Shown: in pieces, positions 20,794 to 33,300 of the stretch
Numbering within the stretch: the first letter of the stretch is position 1
Layout: each line of letters starts with the position of its first letter
DNA from: Rhodotorula mucilaginosa
Taxonomy: Eukaryota > Basidiomycota > Microbotryomycetes > Sporidiobolales > Sporidiobolaceae
Assembly (NCBI GenBank): GCA_034406715.1
Contig: CP137871.1
Span: 992,001 to 1,056,000, forward strand
Reading direction: 5' to 3'
Length of the DNA stretch: 64,000 nt
The notes under the pieces: model-generated
Told to the model about the DNA's origin: nothing
Database searches by the model: none
Seen by the model: the letters and a program-made list of their open reading frames with translations, nothing else
Made by a program: the position numbers and the translations under genes

Positions 20794-23412
20794 ATGCCTT
20801 GTGAGTTTGATCAAGCTCGCCATAGAGACCTCGACGCTGAGATTCCTGTCCAATAGTCAAGGTCGGCCTGCTGTGCGTGTCCGACACGGCCGCACAAGAT
20901 CCGACCTCGGATCGCTCTCTCCCCACTCTGCGCGATGTTTTGAACCAGCAGCAAGGCGTGTACTCGGTCACCGAGAACAAGATCGTCGCAGACGAGAGCC
21001 CCGACCTCGCGCAGACGGTCAGGCAATGGGTCAACGAAGGGATCGACTTGATCCTCACGTCGGGTGGAACGGGGTTCGGAACGAGGGACACAACGCCAGA
21101 GGTACGCCTCGGCCGTGGAGCGATTCGCATAATGCACTAATTTTTAACTCGTAGGCGATCTCGCCACTCATTGACCGGCCTGCTCCGGGACTCGTGACGG
21201 CCATGATCGCGTTCTCACTCGCCATCACCCCACTTGCCGCGCTCTCTCGCCCCGTCGCCGGCCTCATTCACCGACCCGCCGGCGCCGGAACCGGCAGTCT
21301 CATCGTCACCCTTCCAGGGAGCCCGAAAGCCGCCAAGGAGAACTTGGAAGCGCTCTTGAAGGTATTGCCGCATGCGCTCGAACTCTGCGGCGGCGCCAGG
21401 AGCAGGACGACGCAAGTCCATCAGCGCCTCGAACGCGGGCAGGATGGCCTCGCTGGTGACGGAGATGCGCACCCCAGAAGAGATGCTGGTGCCGTCGATG
21501 TCGCCGCAGCGCCTGCAGCTGGGGATACAAGTGCGATTCACAACGGTTGCCACCAGGACCACGACCAACACGCGCCCAGACCGCGTACCGTCCTCTCGCA
21601 GGATCCATCAGCAGCAGGTTAGTCGCTCCACACCTGATAGAAGGGAAGGACTCTTCCAGCTAACTGACAAAGGCACTGCGCTGGCACGCTCGCCAGTCGC
21701 TGCCCGGCAGCGTCACTCGCCCTGGCCCATGATCTCGGTCCGCGAAGCAATGGACCGCATCTTTGAGCAGGCAGCTCCCCTGAAGGTCCAGACTATGAAC
21801 GTCGGTTCCGAGTTGGTGGGCCATGTTCTCGCAGACGACGTCGTTTCGCCTCGGAACGTGCCGAGCGGACCTTCTACCAATATCGATGGCTACGCAGTCC
21901 GAGGTGAGCTCTGTCCCACCTCTAGATCTGAGTTTGAGAGAGAACGGGTGAGCTGATTGTGTCGCTTTTTTCTTTGCAGCTCGTGATCCCGCTGGAGTCT
22001 ACAAAGTTGTGACCGAGTTCCCGACCGCCGAGCTCGCACCCGGCTACGTCTACCGCATCAACACGGGAGCGCCTCTGCCACCCGGAACCGACGCCTGTAT
22101 CATGGTGGAAGACACTGAAGTCTTCTCGCGCGACGAGGCGACGGGCGAAGAGACCGAAGTCAAATTGCTCGCGCAGGTCGAGGTCGGCGAGAATGTTCGC
22201 AGGGAAGGGAGCGACGTCCGGGTTGGGGAGAAAGTTCTCGAGAAGGGAGACGTCCTGAGTGGTGTTGGAGGGGAGATTGGCACTCTTGCTTTCGTCGGCA
22301 AGCGCTCGGTGCGTACACGGTGGTCCATTCTGCGAGAACGTCTGTTGCGGCGACAAAATGGAGCTGACCAAGGTCCTACCCATGTCGCACAGGTTCCGGT
22401 GCACCGACGACCCGTAGTCGCGGTCCTCTCCACCGGCAACGAGCTTCGCGACTTGCAAGACACGTCGTCGAGCACGCCCACGAACCCGTCCAGCCACTTC
22501 TCCGGCATCGTCGACTCGAACCGGCCGACGCTGATCTCGGTCTTGCAGCACTTGCACTACGAGGTGATTGACCTGGGAATCTGTGGCGATACGATGGACG
22601 AGACGACGGCGTTGCTGAAACGAGGGAAGGAGCAAGCGGACGTGGTCATCACGACGGGGGGGACGAGCATGGGCGTCGGCGACTTGCTCAAGCCGTGTAT
22701 TGAGCGCGAGCTCGGAGGGACGGTCCACTTTGGTCGAGTCGCGATGAAACCCGGGTAAGTCTTTTTCTCTCGAGAGGACCTGTGGCCTGCTCAACGACGT
22801 CCGGTCCGGTATGTTTTCGCGGACGGGGGTGCTGACCCCCTCTATGTTGGCGACGGTTATCAACGCAGGAAACCGACCACGTTCGCGACCTTGCCCGCGC
22901 ATCCGTTGGCGCCGTCTCGGGCTCGGACGCTCGTGTTTGCCTTGCCGGGCAACCCGGCGAGTGCGCTCGTCACGTTTTACCTGTTTGTGCTGCCCGCGCT
23001 TCGCAAGATGGAAGGTCGGAGGAGCGGAGAGTGGGAACTGCCGCGCGTTCCGGTCACGGTGAGTTTCTCGGCGCTCTCCCAAGGGGCCTCTCTTCTCTCT
23101 CTCGCGCGCGCGCGATAGGTTACTCACTCGCTCATGAGCCTTTCGCCCCCCGTGGAATCGGTCGCGCAGCTCACATCGTCAGTGCGGCTCGATCCGCGCG
23201 CCGAATACCAGCGCGTGTGCGTCCGCGCGAGTGCGACCGGCCTCGAAGCGTACACGACGGGCGGGCAGCGCTCGAGCCGGACGGTGAGCCTCGCGGGCGC
23301 GAACGGCCTGCTCGAGTTGCCGGCCTTGTCCGAGGAGCGGAAGGAACTCGACGAGGGAGAGACGGTCCCTTGCGTATTGATTGGCGAGATTGCGAGTGCA
23401 GCCCGCGTGTAG
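20794..23412 (+). CDS. Gephyrin-type molybdenum cofactor synthesis protein (MogA-MoeA fusion)
   Basis: Eight exons: 20794-20800, 20857-21101, 21155-21617, 21697-21903, 21980-22308, 22393-22754, 22869-23058, 23119-23412 (698 aa). The MogA/MoaB-like domain is first ([46 protein letters not shown]) and adenylylates molybdopterin. A linker rich in His ([11 protein letters not shown]) then APRPRT follows. The MoeA domain ([66 protein letters not shown]) inserts molybdate. Domain order matches animal gephyrin and fungal CnxE, the reverse of plant Cnx1. The first coding exon is only 7 nt (ATG CCT T). Implies the organism makes Moco, needed for nitrate reductase or sulfite oxidase. Confidence 0.95.
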
Positions 23413-23884
23413 GATGATGGCCCCCGGAGGAAGAAAAAACAAGAGTCTCGAGGCAGCGTGGCAGGTCTGATGTGTTTTCCGAATGCACTGCATTGCTATG
23501 AAAGTGCGCTGATAGGGTGAGCGACCGCGGACGCCGAGTTGACGGAGTTGAAGAGAGCGAAGAGAGCGGCGAACCTCGACTCTGGTTGCCGCATCAACCC
23601 CGTAACGTGAGCAGGTAGAGCAGGTCGGGACGTACATTCGAGTCTACTAGATCGCTGACCATCAGCGCTTCCCTGCACCTCTGCTGTCTCGCTGCTGCGT
23701 TCGTGTCGCCGCCTGTTGATTCGCCGTTCCGAACCGCCGACTCCCTCGCCGCGCCCAACCTCGACAGCCGGTGAGTGAGGCGTGTGCATGCATAGACGAG
23801 GTGAGAAATCAGTAGCTGACCTGTTCCGTTCACGCGCTCTCGATCGGGCCGTGTCGCTACAGCAGCTCGTCGTCCTCGGTGGCC
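23413..23884. other. Intergenic between gephyrin-type gene and COX4
   Basis: 472 bp; expected 3' UTR and COX4 promoter. Nothing else seen. Confidence 0.35.
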
Positions 23885-24658
23885 ATGCTCTTCCGCTCCG
23901 CACTCCGCTCGCTCGCCCCGCGCGCTCTCCCGCGCGTGCAGGCGCCCGTCGCCCGCTCCTTTGCCGCCTCGGCCTTCCGCGCCAGTGGCCCCGAGCCCCT
24001 CATCCAGGGTCAGTCTCTCGTCTCCCTCCCTCCTCCCCTTCGCGAGCCTTCCCTCACCCCTGTCCCGCCAAACAGGTCCCGGTGGAAAGGCCGGTGAGGT
24101 CCCGACCGACTACGAGCAGGCGACCGGTCTCGAGCGTTTCGAGCTCCTCTACAAGCTCAAGGGCGAGGAGGCCTTCTCCCTCGAGCCCCTCGAGGTCCCC
24201 CGCCTCGGAACCCTCGACGACCCCATCATGGTCTTCTCGCTCGTCAGTCGCGCATTCGTTCCCCCTTCCCCCGACAGGCTTTGGGCTCACTCTGCCTCCC
24301 CCACATCAGGACAACGAGCGGATCATCGGCTGCACTGGTTTCCCGGTCGGTGAGTCTCGATGCCAGACAGCGATGGAAAGAGAGAGAGACGGGTCCGTTC
24401 CGAGCAAATGGGAACTGAACCGACCTCTCCCGCCGTGACAGACTCGCACGACACCATTCTCTTCCCGGTCGGCAAGGACAAGCCGACTCGCTGCCCCGAA
24501 TGCGGTTGCGTGCGTTCCCTTTCCTTCCCTTCGCCTTTCCGCTACCGCTAGCCCGTGGTGCCCAAAGCTGATGGCAACCCCGCCCCTCATCTTTGCCCGT
24601 CTCGCAGGCCTTCAAGGTCGACTTCCAGGGCGTCGAGCACGACGACCACCACCACTAG
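23885..24658 (+). CDS. COX4: Cytochrome c oxidase subunit 4 (mammalian Vb)
   Basis: Five exons: 23885-24008, 24076-24242, 24310-24349, 24442-24509, 24608-24658 (149 aa). Nuclear-encoded matrix-side zinc subunit of complex IV. The N-terminus (MLFRSALRSLAPRALPRV) is a clear matrix presequence. The core TDYEQATGLERFELLYKLKG and LGTLDDPIMVFS is typical. The zinc site is visible as IGCTGFP, DSHDT and RCPECGCAF, giving the C-x-H-C-x2-C ligand set. The protein ends in DDHHH. Three of the four donors are GTCAGT/GTGAGT types and every phase closes. Confidence 0.96.
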
Positions 24659-25033
24659 AGGAAAAATTCGAGGTTCTCTCTTAACCCGTAGTCGAGGCGA
24701 CGTAATAGTGGCCGGGTTTTTAGGGTTCTTCCGAGGTATTTGACATTCTAGCGTGATTTTTGGCCCGTTTCTTTACTCAAGCACGAGAGACTTTGGGAGT
24801 GGTGGTAGTCCTCATGACCCGCAACGACGTCCGAGGCCCTGAGACCAGTATATACGGTTCCGATTCAACAACGGCGAGTTTTCGCTACGAGCGCGTGCCA
24901 GACGGAAGCTTTCCAGAGTGGTACATGGGTTAGAGCGCAAGGATTGAACAGAGACAAAGAGCGAAACTTTATGTGCGACGGAAGATGGTACAGAGAAATG
25001 ATCCGGTCCGATAGGACAGGCAGAGAGATCAGA
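24659..25033. other. Convergent intergenic region
   Basis: 375 bp between the 3' ends of COX4 and the Zn2Cys6 gene. Should hold both 3' UTRs and terminators; no specific element identified. Confidence 0.35.
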
Positions 25034-28000
25034 TCAACCGAGAGCAGCCTGTTGGATCTTGAGCAACGCCTCGATGGCGTCGAGCCCGTTGTTCGCGTTC
25101 CAGAGCGTGGTCGGGTCGAAGTCGAGACTCGCGCTGTTGCCAGTCGGCCCACTTCCGCCGACACCGGCAGCAGCAGCAGCAGCGGCCCGAGGATCCGGCA
25201 AGCTCGTGCCGCCTCCGACTCTGCCACCGACGAGCGAGGCAAAGTCGAACAAGGACGTTGACGCGTCCTCCTCCATCGACGACGACGACACGAGTTCGGC
25301 GGCCGACGACGGCGAAGGCATCGCGATCTCTTCGATGATGCCCGGCATCGCGATCGGAGAATCCTGCACCACGTCGCTGAACGGGATCGCGGCGACCGCG
25401 ACAGTGGAGGGGGAGGAGGCGCTCGCGGCGAAAGTGCGGGTACTGCTGATGGTGGAGGCGGTGGCGCCGCCCGTACCCGTACTACTACTCCACCTCTCGG
25501 CGAGCAGAGGCGCGGCGTCATCCATGGTGCGCGCCAAGTCCCGCAACGGCTGCAAGATCCCGACCGGTTCCTTGCCACCATTCATCTCGATCAGGTTCAG
25601 TGGCGAACTCGACGAACTCGATTCTTCCGCCGACGCGAACGTCCCGGCGACGTCGAGCATGGCGGGGCAGCCGCTCATCTCGCGCAGGGAAGCCGCCGAA
25701 GGCGTCGGGACTCCGGCCTGGGCGCGCGCTTGCTGCTGCAGCACGAACGGGAGGGCGCGGTACGGGTCATCGAGATGCATCTGGAGTTGAGCGCCAGTCG
25801 CTTCTGCAGGCGGATCCGGTCAATTGCTCTTCTACGCCCTCTTACCACGGATGGGAAGCAAGGGAAAAACAATGACTCACTGCCGAGCGGGGTTTTGTGC
25901 GCGTCTAGGACGGCGAGGATGGTTTCGACGTTGCTGCGGAGTTCGCGACCTCCGGGACGGCACGCGAGCTGGAGCATGGCCATCTTTCGCACCAAGGTAC
26001 CTGCGTCGCCAAGTCGTCATCAGAATCAGACGTGCAACTAACGAGGCAGAACGGGGAATATCGCGCGCGACTCACGACCGGCGACAGCCCAGCAGTACTG
26101 TGGGAACGCGCAAGGTAGTTAGCCTCAGGTCTAGGTTCGAACCCGCCAGGTATGCACGCACATTGATGTAAGGAGAATAGAGAGAAATCTCGGTCGAGGC
26201 GTCTGTCCCGAAACGGAGGATCAGCGAGGGGCTTAGACGCGACACTCAGAAGCCGGGACGAACTCAGCGCGAGGAAGATGGCTTGGAGGATCTCATTGGC
26301 GCTCGCGAGCGACTTGACCATGCTCTCGTCGTCGTCGTTCAACGAAGCCACGTGCGGCTCGTGCAGAAGGATGAAGGCAGAATGAGCCATCGAGTGCACG
26401 AGGCAGATGTAGACTTCGGTGAGGACGTCGGCGCGGATGCCCATGGCCGACCGCCGGGCCATCTGATACTCGCGAGGGATCGACGCGATGAACGAGGTGC
26501 ACGTGTTCTCGAGGCGCTTGAAGGCATCGGTTTTGCGAACGTCGATGGCGCCGTCGTTCAAACTCGACTGGGCGAACTTGGCCGTGAAGGGAGCACGGTG
26601 CGAAAACTGAACGACCTTGCCGAGGAGGACGACAGCTTTGAGGTAGAGCTGTTGAGGGCCGACCAGGTGCGGAGGATGGGCGACGAAGAACTGCGGGTTC
26701 CGAGGCGAGAGGACGCTGTTCTCGATGTCGGAAGTCTGCGGCCACGAAACCGGTCAGATTGTAAGGGGAAGGGCAGAACTGATAGACGCGGGCCCGTAAG
26801 GCGTACCGGGAAGCCCTGCAGACCGGGGATCGGAGTCGAGAAATCCTCTGAGGAGGAGGAGCAATCAACTTCCGCTTGGCAGATGAAAGCGACTCATACC
26901 TTCACTTACCGTCGTCGAGACTGACAGCCCAGCCGGTGGAAGCAGCCGAGAAGCGATCCGCGCAGAGGCAGCCGTAAAACGTCAAGGCCTGCTCGATGAG
27001 TTCCTCCGGATCGTCGGTGCGACCGAGCAGGGCGCCCTTTCCTTGCACGGATTTAGGGAGCGAGTCGGCGTCGCAAGCCGCGCGCAGATGGTTCAATCCG
27101 AGTGGGGTGCACATCCGAGTTGCCTGTCCTATAAGTTGGTGCTCCGCGGATGTCAGCAAAACACGCGTGCGGCGTGAGCGCCGAGAAGGTCGAACAGAAC
27201 GTACCGCAATGCATCCAGAGTTCAACGAAGCGGGCGCTGTATCGTGAGACACGAAGAGGGTCAATAGCAGTTCCGTTTCCGAAGCCGGGCAACGAGCTGT
27301 GTCAAGGATGGACTGACTTGTTGTAGGCGTAGTACGTGATGAGGAAGTTGGCTTGAGCGAGCTGGAACAAGTTGGCGCCAAAGCAGACTGCGCGCTCGAG
27401 CCCAGCTTTCGCGCCGTTGAAGTGGTATTCGCTCGCGCTCGACGCTACGTGCTGCCAGTACGGTTCCTCAGACCGGAAATAGTCGGGGCTGATGATCATG
27501 GCCGCGACCGCGCAGACGGCGTGGATGAGGGCCGGATGCGGGAAGCCCGCGCTCGTCGGCGACAGCAACATGGCGGATCGGAAGCGCGACGCGTTGATCA
27601 TTCCTTGTGCGGCGTGCGGGCGAGTGAAGTAGATCTCGATGAGGCGAGAGGTGAGATCTGGCGAGGGGAGATCCCGTGGCCAACCCGGATAGAACAAGTC
27701 GAACAGCGAGTTGGAAGCAGTCGTGGCGCTCGGAGAGGTCGATGCGGGCGAGGCTCCGTGAGAACTGCCGGACGGAGGTGGGCTCAGCTGAACCGGCTCC
27801 GGAACCCAGTTCGACGAGAGGTGGTCGGGAACGACGGTCATCGCGGGCATCCCAGTCGCGAAGCTGGGCGCTGATGGCAGCCATGGTGCTACGCCTGCAG
27901 GAGATGGCCAGCGACCGGAGGACGACGTTGGAGCGGTCGGAGACAGCGACGTGGAGGCCGCCGCGTCAGCGTTGGCATTGGGTCCCAAGCCTGCCCGGGC

Positions 28001-28522
28001 CATCATGGCTTTGAGTTCAGCTGACACAAGAAAGTGAAAGGTCAACATGCGCTGCTGTATTCGCTCGCTCGCGCGAGAAGCAAGGCGTGACGAACCGATT
28101 TCCGCCTCTAGCTCTTTCACCTTTGCCGGATCGTTCCCCGCCGCGGCGGCACTCGTGCTCGCGTTGCCGTTCGCCGGCTGCCTCCTCCGTGATTTCTTTG
28201 GTTCGGGCTCGTCGTATTTGCACGACAAGAAGTCGATGTTGTCGCCGTGCGCCAGAGCGGATTTCTTGCACGAAGTGCAGAGCGGACGGATCCCGTCGCA
28301 TCGGAGTTTGCGGCGACGGCATGTCTGACAAGCCTGCTTCGATAGGCGGGTCAGTCGCAGGCATACAGACTCAGTGCACGCGGCGATCCACGAGGCGGTG
28401 AGCGGGAGACGGACCTGACCACGTGCAATCGACGGCGCTCCTTTCGACAAAGGAGTCGACGACAAGGCGAGGCCATACTCTTGGGCCTCGGCGAAGCTGG
28501 TAGCGATCCGATCTGGCGGCAT
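25034..28522 (-). CDS. Zn2Cys6 fungal transcription factor
   Basis: Ten exons: 28522-28415, 28333-28096, 28020-27318, 27236-27205, 27128-26910, 26847-26807, 26735-26244, 26097-26079, 26000-25881, 25803-25034 (913 aa). The DNA-binding cluster begins ACQTCRRRKLRCDGIRPLC and ends SCKYDE; spacing is C-x2-C-x6-C-x6-C-x2-C-x15-C, with an unusually long last loop. A short basic stretch (KKSRRR) follows. The middle (from LIEIYFTRPHAAQGMINASR) is the fungal-specific regulatory domain, including CGQATRMCTPLGLNHLRA and YCWAVAG. The C-terminal 250 residues are Ser/Ala-rich, likely activation or disorder. Exons of 32, 41 and 19 nt are needed to hold the conserved frame. The donor of exon 7 (GTCGCG) is the weakest call. 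Target genes unknown. Confidence 0.88.
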
Positions 28523-28954
28523 CGTCGCTGTCGTCGCTCTTCTGCCTTGTGTGCGTGCGCGAGTTTCCCGTTGTCTGCGAGGCGACTCGTCGAGTCGATC
28601 ACACCCGCTTGATTACGCGATCAGCCCGAAGCCCGAGACGCTAAATCCGCGGTGCTCGAGTATTGCGGGCTGAAGGAGCGGATCCTTGGAGTGTACGTGC
28701 GATCGTATCGGATCCACTGCGGGAGTCAGAAAGCTCGAGAGCTCCTCGTTCGGATTCGCCGCGCCCATGTGCATTGAGATCTGGAGCCCAAATCGCGAAG
28801 GAGCCGCCGAACGCTTACGACGCGTCCTACAGTATGATAGCAAAGTCATACAGGCAATTTTACACTGGAGGACCTCGACTGCTACACGCTATATACACTC
28901 CGCGAAGCTCGGTCATGTATCGCCAGCGGCGAAAAGAACGAGCGAGAGAAGAGG
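28523..28954. other. Intergenic between minus-strand genes
   Basis: 432 bp upstream of the Zn2Cys6 gene and 3' of the NmrA-like gene. No element recognised. Confidence 0.35.
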
Positions 28955-29934
28955 TTACTCGGCCTTTTTGCCTTCCTGCAACCACTCCTCGAACGACCGG
29001 ACTGTCGGGAACTCCTTCTTGATGGCTGCGAGGTCGGCCGAGTAACCCTTGTCGTAGAAGAACCGGAACATGGCACGCATGTCGTACGGCAGGATATAGA
29101 GGAAGAAACTGGGCAGCCACGCTTTGCGAACCGTCTGCTTCTCGACGCGGGCGTACGTATCGCGGACCTCGGCCATCGTGAGCTCGTCGCCTGCGAGTTG
29201 GATTTTGCGACCCGCATACTTGTCCGGCTGGACGAGCATTTGCGCGGCGACGTTGCCTGGACAAGCATCTTGGTGTCAGTCTGATTCAAGCTGTACTGGG
29301 GAGCGAGTCTGCACTCACCAATGTCCTCGGTCGCAACCATCTGCAGCGTCTTGCCATAGAGACCGGCGTCGAACAGCCCCAGGGCCATGAACGTGGCGAA
29401 CGAGCTTTGGCGCGGGAAGTTGTCGTAGAAGGCGACCGGCGCAATAATGGCGTGCTTGAGACTCGACTGCTTCAAAGCCTCTTCGACCTTGGCCTTGGTC
29501 TCGAAATGGGGAACTCCGCAAGTCGGCGAAGCGTCCGAAACCGAGGAGAAGACGATGTAAGGGAGCTTGACGACTTCCGCTGCAGCGATAAAGTTGAGAC
29601 CCTGCTGATCCTCCGAGACGCCTCCCTTGCCCGGAATGGTCGTGACTGCCGGAATCAGTGTTAGTGAGAGCAAGTACAAGTCCTTCTCCCAGTCGGCGAA
29701 CTCACCCAGGAAGGCAGCACTTGCGCCAGTGAGAGCCGTTTTGAGGCTTTCGACATCCTCGAGCGTTCCCTTGACGACCTCGACCCCTTGCTTCTTCAGC
29801 TCGAGAGACTTGGCCGAATCGACGCTGCGAGTGAGAGCACGTAGAGCAGGCGGGTTCGGCAAGGTTTGGAGAGAACGAATGACCGCTCCGCCCTGCTGGC
29901 CAGTTGCGCCAACGATGAGGATAGGACCGGACAT
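28955..29934 (-). CDS. NmrA-like NAD(P)-binding protein
   Basis: Three exons: 29934-29706, 29645-29319, 29256-28955 (285 aa). The N-terminal Rossmann motif GATGQQGGAVIRSL is that of atypical short-chain dehydrogenases of the NmrA/HSCARG group. The middle has FIAAAEVVKLPYIVFSSVSD and HFETKAKVEEALKQS, with the catalytic YxxxK replaced by the Thr-Lys seen in NmrA-type sensors. The end, FFYDKGYSADLAAIKKEFPT then SFEEWLQ, is typical of fungal members. Such proteins bind NADP and often act as redox sensors or regulators rather than enzymes; here the role is not shown. All three exons join with GTGAGT donors. Confidence 0.9.
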
Positions 29935-30365
29935 GGTTCGGGTGCAGAGTTTGTCGAGGGGCGTGAATGAGGAAGTTCGAGTGCGTGAGTGAGAACGAAG
30001 AGGGAAAAGAAGGATGCTGGAGCGGGTTGAAGAAGGCTGCTCCCGAGATTCTGTCGATCACGTCGAGCCGGCGCCTCGGCCGAACGCGGCGGCGCCGAAT
30101 GATGCTGAGAAACGATCGAGATTGAGTCTGAGCCGCTGAGTGAGCAAGCTTAGTCATCGGCGATCCATACAAGCTCTGCGGTCAGCGTACTTCCTGCTGA
30201 CCAGAGCAAGACGGAACAATGACCCGAAACAGGGGAGAACCGCCAAAGTCCGCCGGAAGCGGCGGGGGGTCCAAGGTTGCTTACTCTGTCGCCGCGTGAG
30301 GACTCGGTGCGAAGTGAGGATGAATCCTGGTGGCACTGCATCCTTCTACACGCATCGAGCCCGAG
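29935..30365. other. Intergenic between NmrA-like gene and NOC3
   Basis: 431 bp; upstream of the NmrA-like gene and 3' of NOC3. Nothing recognised. Confidence 0.35.
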
Positions 30366-33300
30366 CTACTCGCGTTGCCAGTTGACGAGTTTCCGCGCTT
30401 CGGCGCGAACCTTCTCGTCGGGGTGTTGGCGGTAGTAGACCGTCGCCTCGAACCAGCACGTGCTCTCGGGCTCGGCGAGTTCCGGCGTGTCGACGAGTCC
30501 ACGCCACCGACCGTCCACTCTTCGGTCGCTCGTCTCGAGCATGGCCTCGAGCTTCGGCTCTCGGATCAGGAGTGACCGCAGGAAGGTCAGGGTCCGGAGC
30601 TGCGTGGCTGCCGGCCAGTTGAGCGATGCCGAAATGAGGCGCTTCGAGTAGGCGAGGGTCCGACCCGAAGACGGCAGCGACCGCGAGACGAGGAAGATCA
30701 CGGTGAGGGCACGGAACAGGAGGTCCGCCTCGGTCTGAGCGAGCTTGTGCGTTTGTCGGTGCGCGAGCGTCATGCTGCTCCGTGCCAGATACGGCGCCTC
30801 CTCGATCGTCGGCGAGAGCGAGAGAGGGAGAATAAGCGCATAGAGCGCCGTGACAAAGTCGCCGAGGTCGACGTTGAGAGACTCGCCTGCGGGACCAAAA
30901 GGTGTCAACGTCAAGAGCTTATGCACATCGTGCATACCGCGATCCATAAGGTACTCACCTTGGCCCTGCAGCAACTCGAAAGCCGTGACAATGCACAACA
31001 GCTTCTCGCGCATGTCGTTCCGCTTCGCGTTTGCGAGCGAGTCGACCACAAAGTCGTCGTCGTCGCCGTCCTCCTCGGCGGCCTGCTCCGTGCCGCGGTA
31101 GACGATACCTTTCAGGCACTCGAGCAAGTCGCGGAAAAAGTCAATGTTGACGAGGTGGGCGAATCGAGCGAGTCCCTCGAGCGCGGCGGGAAGGAGCGGT
31201 GATCGGTAGTCCAGCTTGACGATGCGGAAGTAGAGCGCAAACAGGAGCTTGAGCGTCTCGGTCTGATTCCGCTCGCGTTCCTCCTGGTTGATGGCTCCCT
31301 CGGCCTCGCGCATCTCCTTCTCGACCGCTTCCTGTTCCTTGCGCGCTTGCCGCGCCTTCTTCGAGCCCTTCTTGCTCATCGCCTCCTTCGCCTTCCCTCC
31401 TTTCCGACCCTTGTGGTTCTTCTCCTTGTTCCACCGCACGGCACCGTGTTTCCCTTCGCGCTCGCGGAAGACAGCGCTCGCAGAGGCGCGGATCCGACCG
31501 CCGCCGAGTTCCTCCTTGAGGCGGAGGTTGAGGAGCGCCGAGATGACTTCGGGCCGGACGGCAAAGCCTCGCGCACGGACCAACCGAGAGATGAGCCGGA
31601 CGAGGTGCAGAGAGTTGAAGGCGGTCGTCGTGGTGTCGTGCTGGAAGAGGTAGATGACGGCGTCGAGGCAGAGCTGGTGACTCTCATCCCAGCCCTTGCG
31701 ACCGAGGCGCTTCACGATGACATCCATAATGTTGACGGCAAAGTTGAAGTCGGGCTTCTCGCGGATGAGCGAGCACAAGCAGTGTACGGCGGCCGGTGCG
31801 AGAGCAGAGTTCTCTGCGAAAGAGGAAGGTTGTTAAGTGATGAACCGACTCCGATCACCCTGGACGACGGGATGCAGACGCACCCTTGACCTCCGCTGCG
31901 CAGATCTCCAAGAACTTTTTGTACGTCGAGACGAGGCCGTTCTCCCATTCTCGTTGCCGCGCGACGAGCTGGCTGACCTGGACCTCCCGCTCCGCCTCCG
32001 ACAGCTCACGAATGCGGTAGCCACTGCGAGGGAGCACACGCAAATCAACTATCAGCAACTTCCACCTTTGTAACAAGAGCAAGAGAAAACCCACGGGACC
32101 ACGTCGATAAAGACTGCGAGCAAGCTGACCATGGCCATGATCCGAATCTCGCGGTCGACAAAGATAGCCTTCTCGCCTGCGCTCCGGGCTGCCGAGGACG
32201 AGTGGAACTTGGGTCCGCACAGCGACAGTAATCGACGAAGGAGGTTGAGCTGCGATCGTGTGCGCGCCAGTGTCAGTACCGCACTCGGATGCCTGGATAG
32301 ATTTTCTGACTTCGAAAGGCAAAGACTCACTCCACCTTCGCCTTCACCGGTTCCTGCTGCTTCCCGACCGAGGTCGGCAATCTCCTCCCTGGCTCTCCGT
32401 ATCCGCTCCTTCTTGTCCTTGATCTCCAAGAGTTGTCGCACAGCCGGCCGGCCGAACCGTTGTCCGAGCGGGTCACTCTTGTACTCGGGAGCTTGACTCC
32501 GTTCCTCCTCCTGCAAAAGCTCGTCGTCGTCGTCGTCTTCGGAATCGACGACGGGAGCTCCATCGAGGACTTCGTTGGTCCGGACGACTTGGCCGTTGAC
32601 GATGGTCGGCAACTTTGTCGGTCGGGCTTTCGGTTCCTTGAGCTTGTGAAGCGGCCGCGACGCCTCGTACTGCGTCTCGAGATTGTCGAGCTCTGCCGCC
32701 GCTGCTCGCTTCTTCGCCTTCCTTGCCGCTCGAGACAGCTCCTCCTCCTCCTCCTCCTCGCCGTCTTCATCCTCCGCTGCGGATGCCTCGTCGTCTTCGC
32801 TTTCCCCGAAAGCGCTGCCGACCTCCTCCTCCGAGTCAAAGGCCGGTTCGCTGCCTTCCGCACTGTCTCCTCCGAGCGATTCCAAGTCGCTACCATCCTC
32901 GTCCGACCAGAGTCCCTCCTCGTCGTCGTCTTCGCTTCCGAGGTCGCTCATCGAATCGCCCGTGTCAATGTCGGGGTTGTCACTCCATTCGCTCATGGTG
33001 GACAAGTCGTCGAGGTCGTCGTCGTCGTCTCCGCTGCCAAACGCAAAGTCATCGGACTCGAGATCATCGACGAGTTCGCCATCGGGGTGGGCTTTGCCCG
33101 TCACGATCGGCGGCTCGTCGTCTTCGTCGTCGCTCAGCACTGCGTCCGGTCCGAGAGCCTTGAGCTTCTTCTTCCGTGCAATGTCGCGTTTCTTGATCGC
33201 CTTGAGTTCCGACTTTGTCGGACCGGCAGGCTCGACCTTGATGTGCGAGAATTGCGATTTCCGCGGCGCCACCGGGAGAGCGGCCTTGTCCTTCTTGTAC

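Noticed and set aside
19907-21154. 415-codon plus-strand open frame
   Set aside because: Runs out of frame through AsnRS exons and into the next gene; Arg-rich shadow.
21922-23127. 401-codon minus-strand open frame
   Set aside because: Antisense of the MoeA half of the gephyrin-type gene.
26126-26150. tRNA B-box-like GGTTCGAACCC on the plus strand
   Set aside because: It lies in an intron of the Zn2Cys6 gene. No A-box or complementary acceptor stem is found at the right distance upstream.
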